From contig JAYODW010000007.1 in the NCBI GenBank assembly GCA_038116745.1, positions 1 through 64,000 of the forward strand: a stretch of DNA of 64,000 nucleotides. Reading direction: 5' to 3'. Numbering within the stretch: position 1 is the stretch's first letter; the number at the start of each line of letters is the position of its first letter. A program made the position numbers and the translations under genes. Source of the DNA: JAYODW01 sp038116745 (lineage in GTDB: Bacteria > Pseudomonadota > Gammaproteobacteria > Ga0077536). Below are positions 36,774 to 44,681 of the stretch, piece after piece. The notes under the pieces were generated by a model. The model was not told where the DNA came from. It searched no databases and worked only from the letters and a program-made list of their open reading frames with translations.

Positions 36774-37121
36774 ATGACGAAATCAGAACTCATCGAAACT
36801 CTGGTCAAGAAGCAATCGCAGCTCGGCTACCGCGACGTTGAGCTTGCGGTGAAGACCATACTTGAGCACATGGGGCTGACACTGGCTTCCGGAGAGCGTA
36901 TCGAAATACGGGGCTTCGGGAGTTTCTCGCTTCACTACCGACCGCCGAGGGTAGGTCGAAATCCGAAATCGGGCGATCCTGTATCGCTGCCGGCAAAATA
37001 TGTGCCCCATTTCAAACCGGGCAAAGAGCTCAGAGAGCGAGTAAACCTCGGAGCGCAGACCTCGCCGGTCATCAGACCGGCGCGGGACACCGACGATGGC
37101 GAGTTCGACGGGGACGATTGA
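36774..37121 (+). CDS. ihfB: Integration host factor subunit beta
   Basis: 115 residues. HU/IHF family DNA-bending protein; forms the heterodimer with IhfA. The core 1-94 (MTKSELIETLVKKQSQLGYRD..., ERIEIRGFGSFSLHYRPPRVGRNPKSG with the intercalating Pro) is standard. It carries an extra C-terminal tail of about 20 residues that is acidic (DTDDGEFDGDD), absent from E. coli IhfB (94). Placement directly after rpsA is the normal one and separates IhfB from HU. Confidence 0.94.
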   Translation: MTKSELIETLVKKQSQLGYRDVELAVKTILEHMGLTLASGERIEIRGFGSFSLHYRPPRVGRNPKSGDPVSLPAKYVPHFKPGKELRERVNLGAQTSPVIRPARDTDDGEFDGDD

Positions 37122-37258
37122 GACGTCTTCGTTCCGGTCGAAAGCATGGTGCCGACGTTAGCGTTCTTTCCCCTGACAGAGCACTGGACGAAGCACAGGC
37201 GCAGACAATCAACCTCAGGACTCCAGTTAAGTTCCAGAGCTGAAGCACGAGTAGCTGC

Positions 37259-37552
37259 ATGAGTCGCGTTATGTATCTGACTGTAGCAATCCTCTGCGCA
37301 GCTCTGGGTTTCATTTTTCACGTGCGCAACCGTCAGACAGTTGAGCTCGACTACCTCCTGGGCGCTGTGACGATTGATCTATCCTGGGCAATGGTTGGCG
37401 CTGTCATGTGCGGGGCGTTTTTCGGTGTGCTTGGAATGAGCAGCACGTTGTTGCGGATGCGCCGGCGACTCGTGAAGCTGGAAAAGAGGGTTGCGGCCGC
37501 GGAGCGCGGCGCGACCTCGGAGTCCCTTGTGTCGTTGCACGATGCCGATTGA
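37259..37552 (+). CDS. lapA: LapA family inner-membrane protein
   Basis: 97 residues with two membrane helices (about 4-22 and 40-62) and a basic, coiled C-terminal segment, the DUF1049/LapA pattern. LapA pairs with LapB in regulating LPS assembly through LpxC turnover. Its stop overlaps the lapB start by 11 bp, indicating coupling. A 137-bp gap follows ihfB with no recognised terminator. Confidence 0.9.
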   Translation: MSRVMYLTVAILCAALGFIFHVRNRQTVELDYLLGAVTIDLSWAMVGAVMCGAFFGVLGMSSTLLRMRRRLVKLEKRVAAAERGATSESLVSLHDAD

Positions 37553-38717
37553 ATATCTCTTCGGCGCATTGGCTGCGCTCTTGCCAGTCGCCACGCTCTC
37601 CGGCTGGTTCTTCGGCCGACGTGAGAGAAAACGTAATACTCTGAGTTCACGCCAGCTGGAATTTCAGGCGTACTACACGGGACTCAACTATCTGCTTGAG
37701 GACCGTCCGGATAAGGCGATTGACGTGTTTCTCCGGGTCATGGAAGCGGAGAGCGACACCGTCGAGACGCACTTCGCGCTTGCCAATCTGTTCCGGCGAC
37801 GTGGTGAAGTCGAACGCGCTATTCGAATTCACGAAAATCTCGTTGGACGGAGTACCTTGAGTAACGAGCAGCGAAATCTTGCGGCGCTTGAACTCGGGCT
37901 GGACTACCTGCGCTCCGGGTTGTTGGACCGTGCAGAGACAGTCTTCCTGGAGCTGCTAAACAATGGCGTCCACGAGCAACAGGCATTGGAGAATCTCATT
38001 GATATCTACCAGCAGGAGCAGGACTGGCAAAAGGCGCTGGATTACAGTGAAAAGCTTGAGACGCTGAGTCGCCGCGACCTCTCGGCGCAAAAAGCCCAGT
38101 TTGTCTGCGAGCAGGCGGAGATCCTTTTGTGTGCCGGGCGCGACGACGAGGCCGCTGCAAGGATACTCGGCGCGATTAACATCGACAGCAGGTGCGTCAG
38201 GGCCAGCCTCATCGCAGCGCGCCTCGCAATCAAGCAGGACAAATTTGACTTCGCGATCCATCACCTCAATCGAATCGAATACCAAAATCAGGACTTTCTG
38301 ACAGAAGCGGTTCCGTTGCTTGCAGAGTGTTATCGAAAGCTGGGACGGGAGGTCGAGCTGGAAGCCTGTCTCGAGCGCTTGCGAGATCTGCACCCTGGAG
38401 CCGACAGCGATCTCGCACTGGTTGATCTGCTGTGGAAAAGGGGCGAAACAGATCGAGCTATGGCTTGTCTCTCAGCCGAACTCGCGGAGCGACCCACCGT
38501 TCAGGCATTAGACAGACTTGTGCGCTACCTCGATACAGAAGCGTCGGGAAATGCGTCGCTCGGTCTGAGAATGCTCAAACAATCGACTGCACGCCTGGTT
38601 GAACAGCGAGCCGCGTATCTTTGCTCTCTATGTGGTTTTCGTGGCCGCAGTCTGCATTGGCAATGTCCAGGATGTAAGTCCTGGAGCAGCATCAAGCAGG
38701 TGAGCATCGGCGATTGA
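37542..38717 (+). CDS. lapB: Lipopolysaccharide assembly protein LapB
   Basis: 391 residues (E. coli LapB/YciM 389). An N-terminal membrane anchor (residues 1-20, MPIEYLFGALAALLPVATLS) is followed by a TPR superhelix (about 35-350) and a C-terminal rubredoxin-like metal site made of two Cys-x2-Cys pairs (CSLC and CPGC). It recruits FtsH to degrade LpxC and so limits LPS synthesis. ATG 37542 is used because it begins the membrane anchor; longer readings would run through lapA. Frame overlaps the end of lapA. Confidence 0.94.
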   Translation: MPIEYLFGALAALLPVATLSGWFFGRRERKRNTLSSRQLEFQAYYTGLNYLLEDRPDKAIDVFLRVMEAESDTVETHFALANLFRRRGEVERAIRIHENLVGRSTLSNEQRNLAALELGLDYLRSGLLDRAETVFLELLNNGVHEQQALENLIDIYQQEQDWQKALDYSEKLETLSRRDLSAQKAQFVCEQAEILLCAGRDDEAAARILGAINIDSRCVRASLIAARLAIKQDKFDFAIHHLNRIEYQNQDFLTEAVPLLAECYRKLGREVELEACLERLRDLHPGADSDLALVDLLWKRGETDRAMACLSAELAERPTVQALDRLVRYLDTEASGNASLGLRMLKQSTARLVEQRAAYLCSLCGFRGRSLHWQCPGCKSWSSIKQVSIGD

Positions 38718-38791
38718 TAGCCATCCATTTTCTGCAAGTGCGTTGTGATTCGCCGAGCCCGGTATTCTGTTCCCGACAAGTTTGACAATTC

Positions 38792-39511
38792 ATGACAGAT
38801 TCTAAAGTGCTGATCGTCGCGCTCGATTTCGATGGGTTGGCGCCAACCCTGGATTTTGCCGACCGATTGGACCCACAGCGCTGCCGGGTGAAAGTAGGCA
38901 AAGAATTATTTACCCGATGCGGTCCTGAGGTCGTGCGGGCGCTCCATGCCCGGGGTTTTGAGGTCTTTCTTGATCTTAAATTTCATGACATTCCGAATAC
39001 GGTTGCGGGAGCGTGTCGAGCCGCGGCCGATCTGGGTTGCTGGATGATGAACGTACACAGCGCGGGCGGCAGCGCCATGCTGGAGGCCGCTCGCGACGCT
39101 CTGGACGCATTCACGCCGCGACCGTTGCTTGTAGCGGTCACTGTGCTAACGAGTCTAGACGCGGACGCAATGCATGCGGTCGGTATCCTTTCAACCCCTG
39201 GGGAGCAGGTTAGCCGTCTTGCCGCGCTGGCGGAATCAAGCGGCCTGGACGGCGTGGTGTGCTCGCCATTGGAGATTGCAGATCTGCGCAAAGCGCATGG
39301 TCCCGGGTTCCTGCTGGTCACGCCGGGAATCAGGCCGGCCGGAAGCGAGGTGGATGACCAGGCCAGGGTGGCCACGCCGGAAAGCGCAGTCGCCGCCGGG
39401 GCAAGCTATCTGGTAATTGGAAGGCCAGTAACCCGCGCGCCGGAGCCAGCGGCGGCGGTCTCAGCGATCAGTGCTATGAGCGACAGGGCTCGGGCTGCAA
39501 GCCCGAGTTAA
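38792..39511 (+). CDS. pyrF: Orotidine 5'-phosphate decarboxylase
   Basis: 239 residues. Last step of UMP synthesis. The active-site motif FLDLKFHDIPNT holds the catalytic Asp-Lys-x-x-Asp set; VTPGIRPAG and VIGRPVTRA are phosphate-binding parts of the TIM barrel. It follows lapB by 74 bp, the common lapB-pyrF order. A hairpin covers its last codons. Confidence 0.95.
   Translation: MTDSKVLIVALDFDGLAPTLDFADRLDPQRCRVKVGKELFTRCGPEVVRALHARGFEVFLDLKFHDIPNTVAGACRAAADLGCWMMNVHSAGGSAMLEAARDALDAFTPRPLLVAVTVLTSLDADAMHAVGILSTPGEQVSRLAALAESSGLDGVVCSPLEIADLRKAHGPGFLLVTPGIRPAGSEVDDQARVATPESAVAAGASYLVIGRPVTRAPEPAAAVSAISAMSDRARAASPS
39489..39507 (+). other. Perfect 8-bp hairpin at the pyrF 3' end
   Basis: CTCGGGCT-GCA-AGCCCGAG, an 8-bp stem with 3-nt loop, ends 1 base before the pyrF stop codon (39509-39511). 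It is GC-rich but followed by TTAAGCG, not a T tract, so it is more likely a pause or mRNA-stability element than a strong intrinsic terminator. mfd begins 15 bp after pyrF. Confidence 0.45.
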
Positions 39512-39526
39512 GCGCCCGGATAGACC

Positions 39527-42500
39527 GTGATTAGCCCTTTCGCACCCCCTGCGCTGAATGACAGCTCCACACCAGAGGTCTGGTCCCGCCTCTATGGCGC
39601 CAGTCGCAGTCTAGCTCTGGCCGAGCTTGCGACGGCGCGCAGGGGGCCTGTAGTCGTACTGACGGCTGAGGTTGCCGGCGTCTATCAGTGTCTGGAAGAG
39701 GTCAGGTTTTTTGCGCCGACGCTCCCGTGCCTGACGCTGCCAGACTGGGAGACGCTGCCCTACGATCGTTTCAGCCCTTATCAGGATATTGTTTCAGAGC
39801 GGATCGCGACCTTGACCCAACTGCCCGCCATGGGGCAGGGCGTGGTCGTCGCGGCATTACCCACCGTCCTGCAGCGCCTGTCACCGCGGCAGTGGCTGGA
39901 GGCGCGTGCATTCCGTTTGGACCAGGGACAGCGCCTTGACCGGGATGCATTCCGGCACCGCCTCGAAGCGGGAGGCTATCGGGCCTGCGTTCAGGTCAGC
40001 GAGCACGGTGAATTTGCGGTTAGGGGATCGCTGATAGACGTTTTTCCGATGGGGTCGACGCAACCTTTTCGGATCGACTTATTTGATGACGAGATTGAGT
40101 CGCTGCGCCGGTTTGATGCTGATACCCAGCGCTCGCTGGAGGCTGTCAGCTGTATCCAGATCCTGCCCGCCCGTGAGTTTTCACTCGAAGCGGACGCAGT
40201 ACGCGAGTTTCGCCGAGCCTGGCGCCTGGAGTTCGGACAGCGCGGCCAGTCTTCGCCCGTGTACGCAGATGTGACGGAGGGTATGGCGCCGGCAGGCGTT
40301 GAATATTACCTGCCTTTGTTTTTTGATGAATTGGACTCGCTGGCTGCTTATCTTCCGCCCGAAGCACTCATCGTCTGGGACGAGAACACAGAGATCAGCG
40401 CGGAGCGATTCTCACAATCCGTAGCAGAGCGCTTCGAGGCTCTCAGGCACGATGTGGAGCGGCCATTGTGCGAACCGCGTCGGATGTTTCTCACGTTGGA
40501 GGAACTGCGCCACGCGCTTGCTGACAGGCCGCAGCTGAGTGTCTGTGGTCTCGCGCCGGAACACACGCACACCACTCGATTTGCAACGCGTACGCCGGTC
40601 AAAATCCCGGTTGACGCGCGCGCCGCTGAGCCTCTGGCCCTACTTGCGGAACATGTGCGCAGCGTCGATGGACGGGTGCTGATCGTGGCGGAGTCGATGG
40701 GCAGGCGGGAGACGCTGCTCGAACTTTTCCAGCGTCAGCCATTCCGCCCGCGGCCCTATGATTCCTGGAGTGAGTTTCTCGCTAGCGATGACCCTATCGG
40801 TATCACGGTAGGTCATCTGGGGGATGGCGCTGAAATAGACGAGCCGCGATTCAGCGTCCTCACCGAAAACCAGCTTTTCGGCGAGCGGGCGCGGCAGCGC
40901 CGCCGTCGCCGCAGTTCGCAGGACAGCGAACTGATCGTGCGTAACCTGACGGAGCTGAGCCTTGGGTCGCCGGTGGTCCATGAGCAGCATGGCGTTGGCC
41001 GCTATAGAGGTCTGGTAGTCCTGACGGTGGGCGACCTGACCAATGAGTTTATCCAGCTCGAGTACGCCGATCAGGACAAGCTGTACGTGCCGGTGAGTGC
41101 GCTGGACCTGATCAGTCGTTACTCCGGCGTAGATCCCGATCACGCACCGTTGCACAAGCTGGGGAGTGGGCAGTGGGAAAAGGCGCGCAGGAAAGCAGCT
41201 GAGAAAATCCGCGACGTAGCTGCAGAACTTCTTGAAATCCACGCACGCCGCGCGGCGCGCAGAGGACATGCGTTCCAGATCGATCGTCAGGCGTTCAGCG
41301 CGTTCGAGCAGGCCTTCCCGTTTGAAGACACGCCTGATCAGGCCAGCGCAGTGGAGGCTGTGCTGTCAGACATGACGCGCGAACAGCCGATGGACCGACT
41401 GATCTGTGGAGATGTCGGTTTCGGTAAAACAGAGGTCGCAATGCGGGCGGCCTTTGTTGCGGTGAACGACAGTCGACAGGTTGCGATCCTCGTTCCGACG
41501 ACGCTGCTTGCGCGGCAGCATTTCGAGACTCTGCGAGACCGGTTTGCGGATTGGCCCGTGCGGGTAGCACAGTTGTCCCGCTTTTCAGCTGGAGAGGAAA
41601 CCCGCAGATCGCTTCAGGGCTTGGCGGACGGTACCGTGGACATTGTTGTAGGCACCCATAAGCTGCTCAATAAGGATGTCCGGTTCAAGAATCTGGGTCT
41701 TTTGATCGTCGATGAAGAACACCGATTCGGTGTTTCGCAGAAAGAAAAGATCAAGGCGCTCCGCGCTGACGTGGATATCCTGACCCTGACGGCGACGCCG
41801 ATCCCCCGGACTTTGAACATGGCGCTGTCTGGAACCCGCGAGCTGTCCATCATCGCCACTGCACCGCAGAAGCGGCTGGCGATCAAAACTTTCGTACGTG
41901 AGTGGTCGGACCCGCTGCTGCGGGAGGCGATCCTGCGGGAAATCGGGCGCGGTGGGCAGGTCTACTTCGTGCATAACGAAGTTGAGAATATCGGCGAGAT
42001 TGCTGACGCCCTGAGCGCGCTGGTGCCAGAGGCAAGGACGGCATTTGCTCATGGCCAGATGCGCGAGCGGGATCTGGAGCACGTGATGCTCGATTTTTAC
42101 CACGGCCGGTGCAATGTGCTGGTCTGCACAACGATCATCGAAACCGGAATAGACGTCCCCAACGCCAACACGATCATCATCAACCGAGCAGACAAGTTCG
42201 GACTGGCTCAGCTGTATCAACTACGCGGCCGCGTCGGGCGTTCCCACCATCGAGCTTATGCCTACCTGGTGGTGCCCCATAGAAAGGCCATCACCGCGGA
42301 CGCGATCAAGCGGCTGGAGGCTATCGAATCGCTGGAGGAGCTCGGCGTCGGATTTACGCTGGCCACGCACGATCTGGAGATCCGTGGAGCGGGAGAGATC
42401 CTCGGCGAGGAGCAGAGTGGACATATCCAGGAGATAGGTTTCGGGCTCTACTCCGAGCTCCTGACCCGCACGGTCAATGCCCTGAAAAAAGGGCGTGACG

Positions 42501-42970
42501 TGTCTGTGGACAACGTCGGAGATGATCGGATCGAAATAGAGCTGCATATCCCGGCGCTTCTGCCGGAAGACTATCTGCCGGATGTGCACGCACGCTTGAT
42601 ACTTTACAAGCGCATCGCCAGCGCTACGGCCAAGGAAGATCTCAGAGAGCTGCGCGAGGAGGTCATCGATCGCTTCGGGCCCTTCGGCGAGCCGGTCGAG
42701 AATCTGTTTCGTATTGCTGAGCTGAAACGCGAGGCTGAAGCTTTCGGTATCCGAAGAATTGACCTCGGGCGGCGCGGCGGCCGCTTTGAATTTCACCCGT
42801 CTCCGGATATTGATCCGATGTGCATTATTGAGCTGGTGCAGACGCAGTTTGAGTACCGCCTTGACGGACAGGACAAGCTCAAGGTTGCCAAGGAATTGCC
42901 GGACGCGCAGTCCCGGTTTGCTGAAGTAGCGCAGATTCTGCAGCGTTTCGAGCGGCGCCGTGCGGCTTAG
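39527..42970 (+). CDS. mfd: Transcription-repair coupling factor
   Basis: 1147 residues (E. coli 1148). Displaces stalled RNA polymerase and recruits UvrA. N-terminal UvrB-homology region (DWETLPYDRFSPYQDI), RNAP-interaction domain (VHEQHGVGRYRGL), then the RecG-like translocase: Walker A CGDVGFGKTEVAMRAA, the DEEH box in LIVDEEHRFGV, TATPIPRTL and QLRGRVGRS, and the C-terminal D7 domain. GTG start at 39527. The stop overlaps the csiV start by 11 bp, so both are probably in one operon. Confidence 0.97.
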   Translation: MISPFAPPALNDSSTPEVWSRLYGASRSLALAELATARRGPVVVLTAEVAGVYQCLEEVRFFAPTLPCLTLPDWETLPYDRFSPYQDIVSERIATLTQLPAMGQGVVVAALPTVLQRLSPRQWLEARAFRLDQGQRLDRDAFRHRLEAGGYRACVQVSEHGEFAVRGSLIDVFPMGSTQPFRIDLFDDEIESLRRFDADTQRSLEAVSCIQILPAREFSLEADAVREFRRAWRLEFGQRGQSSPVYADVTEGMAPAGVEYYLPLFFDELDSLAAYLPPEALIVWDENTEISAERFSQSVAERFEALRHDVERPLCEPRRMFLTLEELRHALADRPQLSVCGLAPEHTHTTRFATRTPVKIPVDARAAEPLALLAEHVRSVDGRVLIVAESMGRRETLLELFQRQPFRPRPYDSWSEFLASDDPIGITVGHLGDGAEIDEPRFSVLTENQLFGERARQRRRRRSSQDSELIVRNLTELSLGSPVVHEQHGVGRYRGLVVLTVGDLTNEFIQLEYADQDKLYVPVSALDLISRYSGVDPDHAPLHKLGSGQWEKARRKAAEKIRDVAAELLEIHARRAARRGHAFQIDRQAFSAFEQAFPFEDTPDQASAVEAVLSDMTREQPMDRLICGDVGFGKTEVAMRAAFVAVNDSRQVAILVPTTLLARQHFETLRDRFADWPVRVAQLSRFSAGEETRRSLQGLADGTVDIVVGTHKLLNKDVRFKNLGLLIVDEEHRFGVSQKEKIKALRADVDILTLTATPIPRTLNMALSGTRELSIIATAPQKRLAIKTFVREWSDPLLREAILREIGRGGQVYFVHNEVENIGEIADALSALVPEARTAFAHGQMRERDLEHVMLDFYHGRCNVLVCTTIIETGIDVPNANTIIINRADKFGLAQLYQLRGRVGRSHHRAYAYLVVPHRKAITADAIKRLEAIESLEELGVGFTLATHDLEIRGAGEILGEEQSGHIQEIGFGLYSELLTRTVNALKKGRDVSVDNVGDDRIEIELHIPALLPEDYLPDVHARLILYKRIASATAKEDLRELREEVIDRFGPFGEPVENLFRIAELKREAEAFGIRRIDLGRRGGRFEFHPSPDIDPMCIIELVQTQFEYRLDGQDKLKVAKELPDAQSRFAEVAQILQRFERRRAA

Positions 42971-43718
42971 ACAGAGAGCATTGCCTAGGTTACTGCTTGC
43001 GGTACTGCTGATGCCTTCAGCAGCCTATGCACGCTGGTATCAGGTCGAGGTACTGGTTTTCCGTCACCTCGACGAGTCGCTCGTCGGCGGAGAGCAATGG
43101 CCTGCGTTGTCGTCTCTTCCGGATTTTCGCAACACTGTCACGCTGCTTTCTCTGCTGCCGGACTTGTCCGATGAACCCACTGCCCTGGCTGAAGAGGATG
43201 GCACTGAACAACCGGTTGCTTTCATGCCTCTCAGGGCCGAAGACCGTCGCCTACGCGAAGTGGAGCGTCGCCTCCGCGCGCCCGATTATGAGCTGCTTTT
43301 GAGCGCCGCCTGGCGGCAGCCTGGTTTCGGTGTGCGGCGCGCGAAACGGGTCTATCTTTCTGATGTCGACCCTGCGCTTGAAATGACAGATCTGTCCGTC
43401 GCGGGCCTGCGCGATCAAGACGCTTCAGTTTCCGCGTCCATTCCCAGCGTGGAAGGCGTGGTGGCTATTAAAGTATCGCGTCTGCTGCATGTCGATGTCG
43501 ATTTCATCTTTCAGGCGGGTGAGACCACGGTCCGCCTGATGGAAACCAGGCGGCTTAAGCTGCGAGAGATCCATTACTTTGACCATCCGCTTTTCGGCGT
43601 AATCGTCATGGTGTCGCCTTTTGTGCTGCCGCAGGTCAAAGCGACCGCAACGGTCAGCGAGGACGAGCCCGAGGACCCGGGCGAAAGCTCCGAGATGCCT
43701 GTTGCCTTACCAGATTGA
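42960..43718 (+). CDS. csiV: CsiV-like peptidoglycan-binding protein
   Basis: 252 residues. Signal peptide at residues 1-25 (MRLRQRALPRLLLAVLLMPSAAYA) followed by WYQVEVLVFRH, the standard CsiV opening. CsiV of Vibrio is a periplasmic peptidoglycan-binding protein that activates LpoA-dependent murein synthesis. Position immediately after mfd is the usual one. GTG start at 42960 overlaps mfd by 11 bp. The C-terminal tail is acidic and low-complexity (EDEPEDPGESSE). Confidence 0.85.
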   Translation: MRLRQRALPRLLLAVLLMPSAAYARWYQVEVLVFRHLDESLVGGEQWPALSSLPDFRNTVTLLSLLPDLSDEPTALAEEDGTEQPVAFMPLRAEDRRLREVERRLRAPDYELLLSAAWRQPGFGVRRAKRVYLSDVDPALEMTDLSVAGLRDQDASVSASIPSVEGVVAIKVSRLLHVDVDFIFQAGETTVRLMETRRLKLREIHYFDHPLFGVIVMVSPFVLPQVKATATVSEDEPEDPGESSEMPVALPD

Positions 43719-43763
43719 GGTTGGCGGGCGGTGGCGCAGGATCAGGCTGAGCTGTGATGAGGA

Positions 43764-44570
43764 TCACATACCCGAGCGGTCAGGGTTAAAGCGAAATTCA
43801 GTCGGCCAGCGGTCTGGCATCGCGGTCAGCGCACCGCCCCGGGTCGCAGAGCCGGCAAGCTCCAGACAGGCCCGCAATACGCGCAGCTGTTGACGGGTAT
43901 CAAAGGGCGCGCCGAAAGCGTTGCCCATGGGAAAGTTCACGAACACAGCGCGCGGCGGTACGACCTGGAGGGTAAGGTCGCGTGCAGTCGACAGGCATAC
44001 GGTGCTGATCCCAGTCTCCTCGACCACCCGGCACACCAGACCCACGGTCTGGTGATCGAGGGGTCAGGCAGGTACGGCAATCAGGAGGTCGACCTGGTCT
44101 TCTTTCAGGGCTGCGGCAAAAGCGGGCGCGCTTCGTTCGATGAGACGGCTGCGGTCATAAATTCTGCCCATGAAGCCGCTCCACAGCCGCGGCGCGAGCG
44201 CCCCGATCTCCCCCACCTGTCGGAGTTCCCGCAAACGGTCGACAGGGAACTGGCAGTTAATGTCGCGGTCTGCGTCACCATGGTCGTAATAGGCATCGTG
44301 GATCTGCAGATGCGCAGAATCGACCCCAACCGGGATCGCATCGAGGCGATGGTCGTTTCTGGCCCATGCGTTCCATGGCGACTGTGCGCGTTCCGAGATC
44401 CCGCCGGCGGTGAGCATTGTGACCGTACACTCCGGCAGTGGGCGCTTCAGTGGAGCGAAAGGTGCGGTGTCGTGCACACTCCAACGGTACGGTGGATGTC
44501 CTGCGGCCTTGTAATGCTCTGCGAGAAGCTCCGCGTAGCGGATGGGCTCCTGTTCCTCTGTCTGGTCCAT
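43764..44570 (-). CDS. Probable selenoprotein, GrdB/PrdB-like reductase family (in-frame TGA read as Sec)
   Basis: 268 residues if the in-frame TGA at 44064-44066 is decoded as selenocysteine (Sec169). Upstream: TMLTAGGISER near residue 50 and FPVDRLRELRQVGEIGALA near 110-128, both hallmarks of the glycine/sarcosine/betaine/D-proline reductase B-subunit family. The UGA lies in LLIAVPA-U-PLDHQTVG, and Gly-Ile follows 18 residues later, the spacing found in GrdB (Sec...Gly-Ile). The downstream half (residues 170-268) is in the same frame and continues the family, with PPRAVFVNFPMGNAFGAPF. A SECIS-like hairpin follows the TGA. The start is ATG 44570 with AGGAGG seven bases upstream. The usual UxxC cysteine is replaced by Asp. 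Substrate unknown. Alternative: a pseudogene with a nonsense codon. Confidence 0.75.
44018..44063 (-). promoter_or_regulatory. Predicted bacterial SECIS element
   Basis: Directly after the TGA on the minus strand, nine bases (44063-44055) lead into a perfect 9-bp stem, CACCAGACC (44054-44046) with GGTCTGGTG (44042-44034), around the apical loop GUG (44045-44043). The loop begins 18 nt after the UGA, inside the 16-37 nt window described for bacterial SECIS elements, and its first base is G as required. An outer 6-bp helix (44056-44061 with 44018-44023) extends it. Confidence 0.7.
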
Positions 44571-44613
44571 GGCAGTTCCTCCTGCGATCAAGGTCAGCGT
44601 ACTGCATGATTAG

Positions 44614-44629
44614 TCCAGGCATTCCTGGA
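44614..44629. promoter_or_regulatory. Inverted repeat upstream of the selenoprotein gene
   Basis: TCCAGG-CATT-CCTGGA, a perfect 6-bp inverted repeat with 4-bp spacer, lies 44 bp upstream of the selenoprotein ATG in the 111-bp gap after the methylthioinosine phosphorylase gene. It could be an operator half-site pair or a small leader hairpin. No convincing promoter hexamers were found beside it. Confidence 0.3.
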
Positions 44630-44681
44630 TACAAGAGACGGTGACCAGATGCCAGGCAAAAGGTCGGATGAGGTATGAAAG

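Noticed and set aside
39489..39507. Hairpin after pyrF as an intrinsic terminator
   Set aside because: No T tract follows the stem, so it is listed as an RNA structure only.
43764..44066. Reading 43764-44045 and 44066-44570 as two separate genes, or the pair as a nonsense pseudogene
   Set aside because: Both pieces are in one frame, belong to one family across the TGA, and a SECIS-like hairpin follows the TGA; a pseudogene remains possible but is less likely.
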